Source: Polyodon spathula (Eukaryota > Chordata > Actinopteri > Acipenseriformes > Polyodontidae). Taken from it: a stretch of DNA of 64,000 nucleotides. Of this stretch, positions 12,241-23,167 are shown one piece after another (positions within the stretch are counted from its first letter, which is position 1; the number at the start of each line of letters is the position of its first letter). A model generated the notes under the pieces. The model saw nothing but the letters and a program-made list of their open reading frames with translations, made no database searches and had not been told where the DNA came from. The position numbers were made by a program, and so were the translations under genes. The stretch lies in NCBI RefSeq assembly GCF_017654505.1, contig NC_054536.1, forward strand, positions 29,277,970 to 29,341,969, written 5' to 3'.

Positions 12241-15200
12241 GATCACATTAGTTTACTGTAAAGCTATGTCTTAGTCGGTGCTTATCTTGGCGAGAGCCAA
12301 GTTCAAATCAGTTTAGTTTTAATATCTACGCTCATGTTTTTGTTAAATACAAATGGCAAATACATTTCTAGGTAAGGCAATAACAAATCCCCATCTAAAA
12401 GTGATCTTACTATCTTTTTGTTTCAGAACACATTTCCATCTGTTACTTGTCTTATAACTTTAAACTCATATCCAACCAGCTTTTACTGTTGTTGACAGTA
12501 CTCGCAGCCAGAGCCGGATTAAAGCATAGGCAAACTGGGCATGTGCCTAGGGCCTGAACTCAAGGGGGGGCCAAAACGGTTATGTTTTTTTTTTTTGTTT
12601 TTTTTTTTACATATGTACAGATTTACGCCTAAACTGGAAAAAAAACTCACTGGCATTCAAACCGAGGCATGTTTCTCAAAATCAAATTGCTCTGACAGGT
12701 GTTACTCAGATTCCTGTACTGCATAGAATTCTGCATGCCCACATGATTCCCTGTCTGTGCAGATACAGTTTTTCAAAGATCGCTGGATGCTCAGTATTTC
12801 TCAAGCACTACTATTTAGTTCTGCTGCAGATTGCAACAAATATTGTAAACAAGACAAAATTCATTTTGTGGCAAAATAAAACAGCACATAACACCACTGA
12901 TTGTCTAGATACCCTTGACTAAAGTAACCTAACATAATTATTCTTTTAAAACGCATTTTCATTTTTTACATGTAGGCCTAAGTACTGTAAACATCAAAGT
13001 GTTTACGTCCAGCGATCTCTGACAAAATGCAGCTGTGTGGGGTAGGATTCAAGGGTACAGAATTCTATAATGTACAGAAATTTACCATATGTAACACCTG
13101 AACTTGTATGCCAGAACATTGGTGATTTCTCTGCTCTTCTGGAGAAAAGGGCATTTTATTTAACGAAGCAAGTCAAAACCCACTGGATCAACAACAGTAA
13201 AACAAGGAAACGTTATTGACGATTTTGCAAAAACTGAATATTCCCTGGCAAAATGTAATGTACTTGCAACCACAGAGCATACGTCTTACCTTTGTACTTC
13301 ATACTTTGGTACATATTACCAATTAATACATTATTAGTAGTGTGTTACAAAATACAGTACAAAATATTAATTAAATACAGTATTTCTATGTTGTTTATAT
13401 AGACATTTAACATCTTTCATTCTATAGACTTGCAATTAAAGCAATATAGGCCTGTATTTGACATAGAAGATTAAAAAAAAAAAAATGAAGCATCAGTAAC
13501 CTGAATCTGTAGAAATCAGCAGTGACAACTAAACCGTTAAGCTAAGATAATATACTAAAGGACTACGCTGTGCAAAAAGGAGCACAGTATTAACAATATG
13601 TAAGGTGTGTGCATAACGATTTCTGTTCAGTTTTCAAGTAGCTTAAAATTACAGGTAGACTAATGCAGTTTGCAATTAGTGTGCATTTAAATATGTTATA
13701 AATTATGATGTTTCTGTGATTTAATATATAAGTTCAATAAAATAATTAATGTAAGGCATATGTTATGTAAGTCATATGAGCCGTACCACTAACTACCAGT
13801 AATTCAATTAAATGTAATGAATATAGCTGTCTATTAAATGTGAAGGAGTTAAATATTCTTAACTATATTCATAACTATATCTTATAAGTTCAATAAATGA
13901 ATTTGTAAATATATAGCTGTACAACCTTTATTGATGCATATGTATTTCAAAGACATACTGCTGTAAGCTCAGTGAGGGTAGAGATAACAACAGGCTTGTA
14001 TATACGTATTTCATTCTACACGACCTGATGAGATTTTATTTAACTCATAAAATATATGTTATAATGCTACAGTCTCCACACCTGAAATAATTGTATGGAG
14101 ATGGAATCACTGTGGGTGACATCCACATTGACACGCAATCCACCAAGCATGTAATTAAGTTTCCTCTGAGAAACATGCTCAGAGACATTACATTAGGTTT
14201 TGATAGTTCTGTCATAATTCTATCTATCTCTACTAATCTCTAATTCAGCTTGTTTGAAGCACTTCTGGGACGTCTTGCATTTAACTAGAATGTCCACTTT
14301 TAGAGCCACCAACTTCAATCTTCTTAAGATAATAAATAAATAAATAAATAAATAAATAAATAGTCATTTTAGGAGTTCTTATTTGATGTTTACTGTAAGG
14401 TCTGCTGTTTATCATCTGAGAAATTCTGGCCATTGATCTCATTTCCATCAGAACATAACCCGCACTTAAGTAAATATATTACTGGCTCCCTGTTGAGCAC
14501 AGCATTGATTTTGTGCTTTATTGGATGCCTGGCCCTTATTATCCTGGTGATTTGATTTCTGTTTACCTGCTTTCCCAAGCTTCGGGAGTGTTGTGATCTT
14601 ATAGAGCTTTAATATGTAATGCATCCAGGAAGTGGTATGTGCTGCTTAGTTGCATTCAGCTTATACAGTTTAAACCTAGGCTGAAGACTTGGGTGTTTGA
14701 AAAAGCGCTTTTGCACTGCAGTAGTTTTGGGTTTATTTGTTGCTAATGAATGCATGTGCATAAAAACACTACTAAAGAATGTAAAATTAATTTGGAAAAT
14801 GAGTTCAACACAATACATTCCGTCATTGTAATAAATATAATCTATGCCTCTTGCCACTCCACACTCCTCAGGTGGTCTTCTATATCTTCTTCTTTACAGT
14901 ATACTCACTAGCGGTGTATATAAAGTACCTCTGGTTAGAATTGTTTAAGTCAACTGCAAGTTTTGGGCAACAACAAAAAAAATAAATACATACAAGGTCC
15001 TCAGTATGCTACCTGTAGTATTTTGCTACAAAAGAAAATGGGAACAGGCAGTATTTTAAAATATAACTTTCAATTCAATAAACAAGTGCATGCTAATTCA
15101 GATCTACAATTGCATTCAGATGATTTCAGGGTTGTTTTGTGATAACACCTAATTGTTTTTTTTTGTTTTTTTTTTGAAGAGATGGGAATGAGCCATATGA

Positions 15201-15950
15201 CAGTTAATTCAAAGTTGTATTGCATTTAAACTGCACACTGCATAACAATTACACTGATATTGGGTTTAAGTCTCTTCTTTTCTAGGCATACCCACAGAGC
15301 ACAACTCTGGTTCCTCTGATCATTTTATTATAATGCAGGAGATTAAATCACTTAGAAAACACGGAGCTATGATAGAGGTTATGAGAATGGGTTTTCTTGT
15401 CATTTGATGAAAACATACTTTTTTTCTAACTGTTAAAACAAGGTGCTATTAATTAATTAAACAAGCTTGTTTATCTTTCTTTTCAGTGGCTTAACTTGTT
15501 TGTCTTTTCCTTCTGTAACGAATATAAAATCATGCAGGTGTCTTTGAAAAACACTGTAATGTCTCAACTGCTTTTTAAATGTGTTAGAACATCATCACAG
15601 CAAGCATTATGTGGATGTTTATCAAGGTAAAAAACAAAACATCTAGCTGTGTCTGATCATATAGGATAATTCTTCCTAAATGAACAAGTTAATAAGTCAT
15701 GTTTAGGTTGAATCTTATTGTACAACAGAAATCATTTCACACACTTTCAATCAATGTGCTGCATATTGGACATTGCCGCCCTCACGAGCTGTCTGCTCTC
15801 TCCATTCTATTCTATTTCTTGCCCACAGGCTTGGCTCCTTGAGATCCATCCCCAGAAGCTTCTGGATTCCGTCTACCCCTCACGTTCTTGGGCGTCCCGT
15901 TTTTTCTTTTTCCTTTTACGTCACCTTCCAGGATTGTTCATTCCAAGGTT
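12241..15950 (+). other. mocos: MOCOS intron, mostly unrecognised
   Basis: AT-rich and mostly featureless. A segment at 12499-12570 (AGAGCCGGATTAAAGC, then GTGCCTAGGGCC) resembles the end of a hAT-type element, but no opposite end was found. A TAAA microsatellite lies at 14332-14361 and poly-T runs occur near 12586-12609. No exon is supported. Confidence 0.45.
14332..14361. repeat. (TAAA)n microsatellite
   Basis: About seven TAAA/AAAT units in tandem. Confidence 0.9.
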
Positions 15951-15959
15951 TCGTGCCAC

Positions 15960-16990
15960 TTCAGATGTCTGAAGTAACTTAGCTTTCCATGTCTCTCAGG
16001 AGTCTTCCAAGTGGAGTTTCTCCAGGAACAACTGGTTTGTTTGCTTGATCGTCCATGGTATTCTCAGGATGCGCCTGTAGCACTGCGTCTCAATTGCCTG
16101 GATCCGATTTTTGTCTCCGTTGGTTAGTGCCTAAGTTTTGCAGCCGTAGGTTGCTATCGAGAAGAAGTTAGTTGTCAACAGTTTCAGCTTTATTTGTTTA
16201 TCGATGTGACGATCAGACGAGACTGGCTTCATTCTAGCAACGGCGGTGTTTGCAATTGTTGGTCTGCGCCTGACCTCTTTCGAGCTTCCACCTTTGCCAT
16301 ATATATGCCACATCAGAGTTAAGTGAAGTTTCCAACCCGTTTTAATTCTGTCTCCGTCTAATACAAAATCTTGTCCGTCATCTCTCTGTCTTCCACTAGT
16401 ATCTTGGTTTTCTTGATGTCCAGAAATAGACCTTTCTGCTCACTCTTAATTTTCACATCTTTTAGCTCTTTAATAGCCCCTCTCTGCTTCAATCTAAGAA
16501 GGTGGTGTCATCAGTCACCTCGGCTTGTTAAGCATCCACCTGTCGATCCTTATTCTTTCTCTCCTTCTCTCTTCCCCCTCATCATCTTGTCCTGATAGTG
16601 CATTCCAGATGATTTCATCCGCATTTTTGGACAGCATCAGAGACATGACATATCCCTGTCCTCTTTCTACTGGGAACCATTCCATTGATCCACTTTCTGT
16701 CACGACTGCGAATTTCTGATTGTCATACAGTGACTTGATGAGGTTGATGACTGTCTTTGGAAAGCCATTCTCTGCATTGACTTCCACAAAATGTTATGGC
16801 TGACACAGTTGAAGGCTTTTGCGTAGTCTATGAAGCACAGGTAGATACATTTCTGTATGATTTTTTTCAGGACAAAGATCTGGTCTCTTGTTCCCCTTCA
16901 TTAAGGAATCCAGCTTGCTCTATGCTTAGTTTGTATTCTTCTCGTGAGGATTTTCAGCATGATTTGACTTACATGGTTGATCAGAATGTT
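15960..16990 (-). pseudogene. Decayed LINE reverse transcriptase, minus strand
   Basis: Read from high to low coordinates, broken frames give the core of a LINE RT. Near 16880-16800 are pieces of DQIFVLKKIIQKC and FIDYAKAF, the first catalytic-Asp motif. At 16787-16600 are ENGFPKTVINLIKSLYDNQ and EWFPVERGQGYVMS. Near 16430-16390 is KTKILVEDREMT. At 16270-16130 are TIANTAVARMKPVSSDRHID and KLLTTNFFSIATYGCKT. Near 16115-16040 is AIETQCYRRILRIPWT. The order matches an RT from the palm to the C-terminal region. Stops and frameshifts are frequent, so it is a dead copy. The small + strand open frames here are mirror artefacts. Confidence 0.8.
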
Positions 16991-18046
16991 AAAATGCTAC
17001 ATTTGCTTTCCTGCACTATTGATTGTGTGTTAAATTTTGAAAATTATGCGGAGAGTCTCCAGATCTTGTCCAGAAAAGTGGGTTTGCCTCGATGGTGAAG
17101 GTTGTACAAACATGGGAAGCACAGAAATTCAAGCTGACACTTAAGCCCAGGTCATGATCCTTCACTGGTGGATGAGTGATCTGAGTCCTGAATGCCAGCA
17201 TCCAAGAACTCAGAGGAACAGGCAGCACCTGGATGCTGCCACAGGTTAACTGTTTTGACTTGAAAAAGAGCTGATGTCACTAAGATTAAAAATAGAGCTC
17301 ACTGTAATTGTACATCCGATGTTAACCACTAAAGAGACTCTCATAACCCTTCTGGGAAAACCATTTTGAGTCATAAGGATTCACATCAAGAATCCTTATT
17401 CCTTATTCAGGAAAAAGCCCTGAAGAGCAGGTTGAATATTATATGTTATATCTTAACACACGTTATGATTATCCTATATTTTCCACTGACAATGGGCCCA
17501 AAGCGTATAAGATTATGGAACTGTGGCAAAGATATTATGATGTTGGAGATGGATTGGGATTTAATATAACAACCTAAATATAACTATGGTCAGTAAATGT
17601 AGTTGGGGTAGTACGTACACATATGTATGCGGAGGTTACTCAAGCAATGACTTTACAATATGTAGCACTGAAAATACAGTACAATGCTGTCTGGGAATAT
17701 TTGTTTTAATTTCCTCCCCTCTACCCTTAAATATTTCATGCCATTAAGGACATAAAGTAATTCAATCATGTCGACCTGTCATTTCCTACCTAGCTACTGT
17801 ATATACCTTAATGTTTCTGTTACATTTTTGCAGTCACTATTTAAAAAGCAGTATATCAATGTTAAATGTATACTAAATGTAGGAACAATGTAACTACCCA
17901 TATACTATACTTAAACTGTATATTATTCCATGTTATAAGATTAAAGGAATCAAAAGGTGGCTAAAATGAATTCAGATACACTAGGTTTTAAGGATGATCC
18001 CCAACAAGAATATTTTTTTCAGATTAATAACGAATATTGACATAAA
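16991..18046 (+). other. mocos: MOCOS intron, no feature recognised
   Basis: Sequence to about 17230 may be more of the decayed LINE, but I cannot align it to an RT motif. The remainder is AT-rich with no signature. Confidence 0.4.
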
Positions 18047-18336
18047 AACTAGAGTGGTCCTATGTCGGACTAGGTCCGACGTTACAGTATTCCCTTTCAA
18101 GTCCGATGTCAGACCCTGTCTGACATCATTAAAAAGATGTAAAGCACAGGTCTCCCCCCAGTTGTTTTTTCTCCAGAAAAAGCAGAGAAAACCTTTCATT
18201 GGCCAAGTGAAACCGATAGGAGCTGAAGTGCCTTTTAATAAATATTTTAAATGGCGTGTGTAAAATAAACAGCACGTGTGAAAATAAATTGGACCTGACG
18301 TGCCTGACAAGTGCTGAATAAATGGACTGCAAAGGG
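18047..18336 (-). mobile_element. piggyBac-type MITE (copy 1)
   Basis: The right end reads GGACTGCAAAGGG followed by TTAA (18337-18340), the reverse complement of the CCCTTTGCAGTCC terminus seen in copies 2 and 3. The left part, GGTCCTATGTCGGAC then AGGTCCGACGTTAC, matches the other terminal region. Internal blocks shared with the other copies include TTTTCTCCAGAAAAAGCAGA and GACGTGCCTGACAAGTGCTG. The left terminal bases and left TTAA have diverged. The element is shorter than copy 2 and has no coding capacity. Confidence 0.75.
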
Positions 18337-18870
18337 TTAATGCTCATCCAATGCTTAGTAGCTGATTTGGTCCCTAAAGAATCCCACTAAACATTAATAA
18401 CAGTGTGGCTTGGCAGCCTATCCTATGCACCCCTCTCTGTCTGAGCTTTAACACTACAACTACCAAGGCTGTCACACATTTTTTTTATTTAAATTTAAAT
18501 TGTGGTGCATGTGTTTAAGATACAGAGCTGTGCTTTCCTGACTTTTCCTAAATATATGTACTAATTACCCTGACAAAGAAAGAATCGCGTAGCTGTAAAA
18601 ATTAGGGAAATAAAATACTGTCATACCTATTCCGTCCAGAAGCGGTCAATTTGATTGCTACATATAAAACATTATAACAATGAAATGTATTGTAGTATTA
18701 TTTGTATTTCTCAGTCGGGATTTGCTGCCATGCATTGAAGTTTGATTATATCAGTCTGCATTCCTCAAGTGAGTGGTCATCTGACATTTCTATTGTTTCA
18801 ATGAGCCTCCTGATAACCCATCAATCAGCCTTGACATCTCATGGCGCCTGGCTGTCTATCTGTGTGATAA

Positions 18871-19468
18871 CACTATGTAACACAATTTTTGTTCCTGGGT
18901 AGTAAGTGTTATTTCCTAATTGCTTATGCCTCAAAAGTATAGAAAATGGCTATTATTCCCCACAAACTTTGCTTTTGTGACCAGGACAGTGATATTTCAA
19001 AATATCACTATTTCCAATGGGAAAACGGGCAAATGTGTGTCTTTTTGTTCACATAAAGTCAGAAAAAAACAACATATGAATCCAAATTAACATGTATTTA
19101 TACTAAAGTAATACAAAAATGACTACAAAAGATTTAGAAGTGAGTAGTTTTTCGAGAGTTACGATTATACTGTAACTGTAAAACTACTTACTTCTAAATC
19201 TTTTGTAGTCATTTTTGTAATACTTTAGTACAAATACATGTTAATTTGGATTCATATGTTGTTTTTTTCTGACTTCATGTGAACGAAAAGACACAAAAGC
19301 GCCCGTTTTCTCATTGGAAATAGTGATATTTTGAAATATCACTGTCCTGGTCACAAAAGCAAAGTTTGTGGGGAATAATAGCCATTTTCTATACTTTTGA
19401 GGCATAAGCAATTAGGAAATAACACTTACTACCCAGGAACAGAAAAAATAGTAATTTGTTACACGGTG
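18871..19468. mobile_element. Long palindromic MITE, PIF/Harbinger-type (copy C)
   Basis: This is the most complete copy of the palindromic family. The left arm at about 18871-19165 and the right arm at about 19185-19468 are near-perfect inverted repeats of some 285 bp around a short centre (ACGATTATACTGTAACTGTA region). The ends are CACTATGTAACA and TGTTACACGGTG, each flanked by TAA, consistent with a PIF/Harbinger target duplication. As RNA it would fold into one long hairpin. No open frame of interest is present. It lies about 120 bases upstream of the piggyBac transposase relic. Confidence 0.82.
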
Positions 19469-19586
19469 TAATCTGTCACCTGTGTGAGCAACTACTTTTC
19501 TCCTCTATGTTTTAGATGCACTCTGGTTAATATATAAGTCATTCGTTTTTCTAAGACATTTTTTATTACCTCAATACACACTGAAA

Positions 19587-20548
19587 ATGGATCACGGAAT
19601 ATGCATGACAGCAAAGCAGTGTTTGGAATTACTGCAGAGTTTACCAAACAACGATTCTGATGCAGCAGAGACAGACAATGATGAATCTGGCTCTGAAGCA
19701 GACTGGGTTTGCAAAGATGAATCTTCCAGCAACAGTGACAGTGAGGAGGATGTCAGAGAAGTGCCAGGACCGAGTGCGCGAAGAGGGAGCAGGAGATCCC
19801 ATGGGAGAAGAATTTCTCCTGTGGCAGCCCCTGCAAGGATGCCAGCCACTTCATCTGCATCAGCCCCTGCACCTGAACCAACCACTAATCCACCTAAGAC
19901 AGCTGCTTCTCCAGTGGTAGCACCAGCACCACATGGCACTCAAGAGGCTGGTAATGATGGCACTGTTTGGAACACTATAGATCCTGGTGTTGAAGCTGCA
20001 GGTAGAAGAGGTGAACATAATATTTTGTTCCAGGGCCCAGAGCATATGCAAAACACAAAATTGATGAGAGCGCATTCAGTGCTTTTCGCCTATTGATTGA
20101 CATGCATGAGCTTCACCATATACAACGTTGCACTGAAGCAGAAGCCCACCGGCAACTACAAGATGATTCCTGGTCAATGACCTTGGAGGAATTAGAAGCT
20201 TTCATTGCACTAGTATATGCCAGTTGGGCATTTGGTGTCAGAAGCCTGTTACAGTACAGTAAGAGGGGAGTTGTTTTTTTTCAGAGATTTTGCGATTTCT
20301 GCGTTTCGATCCGAAGCAAACCAGAAGCGCCCAACTTCAAAATGGTAAATTTGCCCTGGCATCTGAAATTTGATCCCGCTTCACTGACAATAGCATTCTC
20401 TGCTACAAACCAGCACAGAATATTACTGTGGACGAGCAGTCAGCCACAAGAGGCGACAATACCAGATTGTAAAATGGCAACAAAACTGTTGATAGCTGTG
20501 TCAAATGCGCAAAGAACACCTGGGATAAGTGATGAGTGGTCCAGATAA
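19587..20548 (+). pseudogene. piggyBac-family transposase relic, N-terminal half
   Basis: The first open frame (about 169 codons from ATG 19587) has the acidic, Ser/Pro-rich N-terminus of piggyBac transposases, then DGTVWNTIDPG and HNILFQGPEH at the start of the conserved domain. The frame breaks near 20090 and continues in another as IDMHELHHIQRCTEAEAHRQ and SMTLEELEAFIALVYASWAFG. A further shift is needed near 20290, after which ILRFLRFDPKQTRS and CYKPAQNITVDEQ can be read. That last motif contains the first aspartate of the catalytic DDD triad. Everything after it is absent. This relic could belong to the family that mobilised the TTAA-flanked MITEs here, but its own TTAA ends are not identified. 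Confidence 0.85.
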
Positions 20549-21970
20549 CTAATGATGTAAATGGAAGGACAGTGAATCCAAGGCATTGACTGTATTAGAG
20601 GTAGATAATGAAGTATGTTGTCTTAGAAAAAATACTTTAAATATCTTGCGAGTTATTCATATGGTGAATTTAAATTGGTGTTCTCGTCATCTCTCCAAAT
20701 AATTTAATATGCACTGATTACTAAGACATTGCAAGAGACGGAAAAGGAGCTTAACATCAAATTTAGATTATTGTTGTCGGTGGCTTGAATGTACTGACTG
20801 CTGCAGGAAGAAGAATGTTTAAAGTGCAGTGTAATTTAATGACGTGTCAGCTAATCGACCTTAGCGGTACTATGATAAATGAGACAGTAGTGCTTTGACA
20901 CATTTATTACAAATGACATCCACGGTTTTAATCAGCGCTCTAATTTTTTTTACTGTAATTTAATCTTTTCGGGCAAACATTTACATTTCTTTTTTTTTTT
21001 ATATGAGCTTCTGTCATCATGTATAGAATATAGTTCTCTAGCTTGTTCCATGCCATGTTTAGTGGAGTATTTGCAGCAAGGTATAATTTCTTAGAGAAAG
21101 GACAGTGAGCAGTAATTGAGAATGAGAGAACGGTCCTTCATTACTGAGACAGGTCATGCTAAAATAAACGGGACAATTTGAAACATGCAAATAAAGTGAT
21201 ATGATATAAAGAAATGGCTGTATCAAATCAACATCAACGTAAACTATATAACATAGAGGTGTAATACAATGCCTCATTTTATTCTCCATAAGCTCTCAAG
21301 CCAAATGTTCAGTGATAACTACAAACATTATCTTTTTTAAAACATGGATTCTTCTATGCTTTACCTTTCTGTTCTCTGTTCTAAAGATTTCAATGGTGGT
21401 CAATGTAAAAACTGCTGCTGATTTAGACCAATAAAGTCAGAGCCCATGTATATAAAAACTGTTGTCTATATAAATTATAGTATCATTTATTATACAGCGA
21501 TTTATTGTTATTTTCAACAACATTGTTGTTTTGCATTGTTTTCAATTAAACTTAAATTGACATTATTCAAGCAATGAGTTACAACATGCAATCATCCTCC
21601 ACATACCCCACAGTTATTGCAATCCTGCAAAAACACTGTGCTTGTTATGAATCACCGAGCAAAGTAAAAACATGTTTTAATACCTGCAGAAAATTTGCTA
21701 TGATTAAAGGACATAAAAAGTATGTTTCCTTTAATCAAATGCCCTATTTTGAAGCAAGTGCAAAGGCAAATTGTCTGAGACGAATAAAACCATATCAAAG
21801 GCTATAAAAATAACAAGCAATGTATTCTGTGATTGCATTTTAATCATGGCACTGCTGTCTCTATTTCCTTTTAAATTTGACCAAATAACGCAGACAGCTA
21901 ATTAAAATTTAACCATCAGTTATTTTGTGTATCAGTGGAACAAATGGATAATAAAGTACTGTTTCTCTCT
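20549..21970 (+). other. mocos: MOCOS intron, no feature recognised
   Basis: AT-rich, no coding or transposon signature recognised on either strand. Confidence 0.5.
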
Positions 21971-22033
21971 CTCTATATATATATATATAGATCTATCTAT
22001 ATCTATATATATATAGATATATATATATATATC

Positions 22034-22090
<57 letters not shown>
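21971..22090. repeat. (TA)n / (TATC)n microsatellite
   Basis: Alternating TA with interspersed GATC/ATCTA units, then an uninterrupted TA run from about 22039 to 22090. Confidence 0.95.
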
Positions 22091-22093
<3 letters not shown>

Positions 22094-22231
22094 GGCTTTA
22101 AGTTGGCATTATTGAAATAGAAAGAATTGTGTTGCCAAACCACATACATGGCATAACCAACTAAAATACATAAGGACAAACAATCCCATTTGTATGTATA
22201 TACTAATATATTTATGATTATGATTTGTCAT

Positions 22232-22378
22232 AGGGAGGGAGGGAGATATCCCTTGTCCGGGGGGAGGGAGGGAGATATAAGTTGTCTTAGGGTAAGGAGT
22301 CCCCCTCCCTCTTTTCAAGAGAGATACCCCTCCCTCCCTCTATATTAAACAGAATCCCTCTTCCTCCCTCCCTCTCTC
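22232..22378. repeat. GGGA-rich repeats followed by CCCT-rich complement
   Basis: Two direct units containing AGGGAGGGAGGGAGATAT (about 22231-22250) and GGGAGGGAGGGAGATATA (about 22260-22279) are followed by CCCCCTCCCTC and CCCCTCCCTCCCTC (about 22300-22340) and more CCTCCCTCC. The two halves can pair with each other, and each G-rich unit has enough GGG runs for a G-quadruplex. Confidence 0.8.
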
Positions 22379-22389
22379 TTTTCCCTTTC

Positions 22390-22950
22390 TAGTGTGACTT
22401 GTTCACGGTTTGTCTCTCATGCTATGACAGGTCTTCACGTATTGACCAGCCAGTCTGACTGTGTGTTTTTCTTCCCCCAGCAGAATTGACAGCTTCTGGC
22501 TATCGTGCATTTTGGGGAATTCTGTGACTATATCACCGAATTTGGGGAAAAAAATTACCCTTATGTTTTTCACCGTGCATTAGGAAGTGAATCTTTGTCT
22601 CGACCTCTCCTGTCTCGCAGTGACCACAGAGCCTGTTCTCCCTGGCCAGCCAGATCTGCCTGTGTCGGTCTTTTCGATGGCCAGGTTGTGGTAATTGAGC
22701 CGGTATTTGGTCAGGAACCTGCCTCTGCTTTGTGTTTCTGTCAGTTGCCAGGTATTCTGCCAGTGTGTAGTTTCTATTTAAGGTCCGACAGTTTGTTTTG
22801 TGTTTTAGTGTTTGTGTCCCAGTGGTCCAGATAGGAGTGTTTCAGCTGTTTTATAATTTGGTTGACACTAATTGGAATTGTTTTTGCAGTGCTGTCCTGA
22901 AGCTGGCTGATGTCAGTGTTGTTCAGCTCGGGAAATGATCACTAAAAGCA
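22390..22950 (-). pseudogene. LINE ORF2 C-terminus with zinc-knuckle, minus strand
   Basis: On the minus strand, from about 22950 downwards, broken frames read ISVNQIIKQLKHSYLDHWD, then TLAEYLATDR, VLTKYRLNYHNLAIEK, RQIWLARENRLCGHCETGEV and KIHFLMHGEKH, then FPKFGDIVTEFPK and VRLAGQYVKTCHSMRD. CxxC...H...C (here CGHC, then H, with the last Cys apparently changed) is the zinc-binding segment found after the RT in several LINE clades. At least one stop and two shifts interrupt it. A 109-codon + strand open frame at 22505 is the mirror of this region and not a gene. Confidence 0.65.
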
Positions 22951-23167
22951 CATATGTTTTGAATAAAAATGTAATTTCCAAATAATATTAAATTCACAAT
23001 AAAATGCATATAGGACTGGAAAACAACATTGACAGTTCAGTTATTTACTGTGTTGTATTTAAATAGTATTTCCTGTAGTGAAAATGCTTTCAAACAAAAA
23101 CAGCAAACCTTCATCTTGCAAGACTGAAACCTACAGTAATGAAAAAAAAAATAACACAAAGATGATA

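Noticed and set aside
12499..12570. hAT element starting AGAGCCGGATTAAAGC
   Set aside because: It is reminiscent of a hAT terminus, but no matching opposite end or target duplication was found, so it is not listed as an element.
19592..19939. Minus-strand 115-codon open frame
   Set aside because: It is the shadow of the Ser/Pro-rich piggyBac N-terminus on the opposite strand.
22505..22834. 109-codon + strand open frame as a gene
   Set aside because: It is the mirror of a minus-strand LINE C-terminal region with a recognisable zinc-knuckle. The + translation has no family features.
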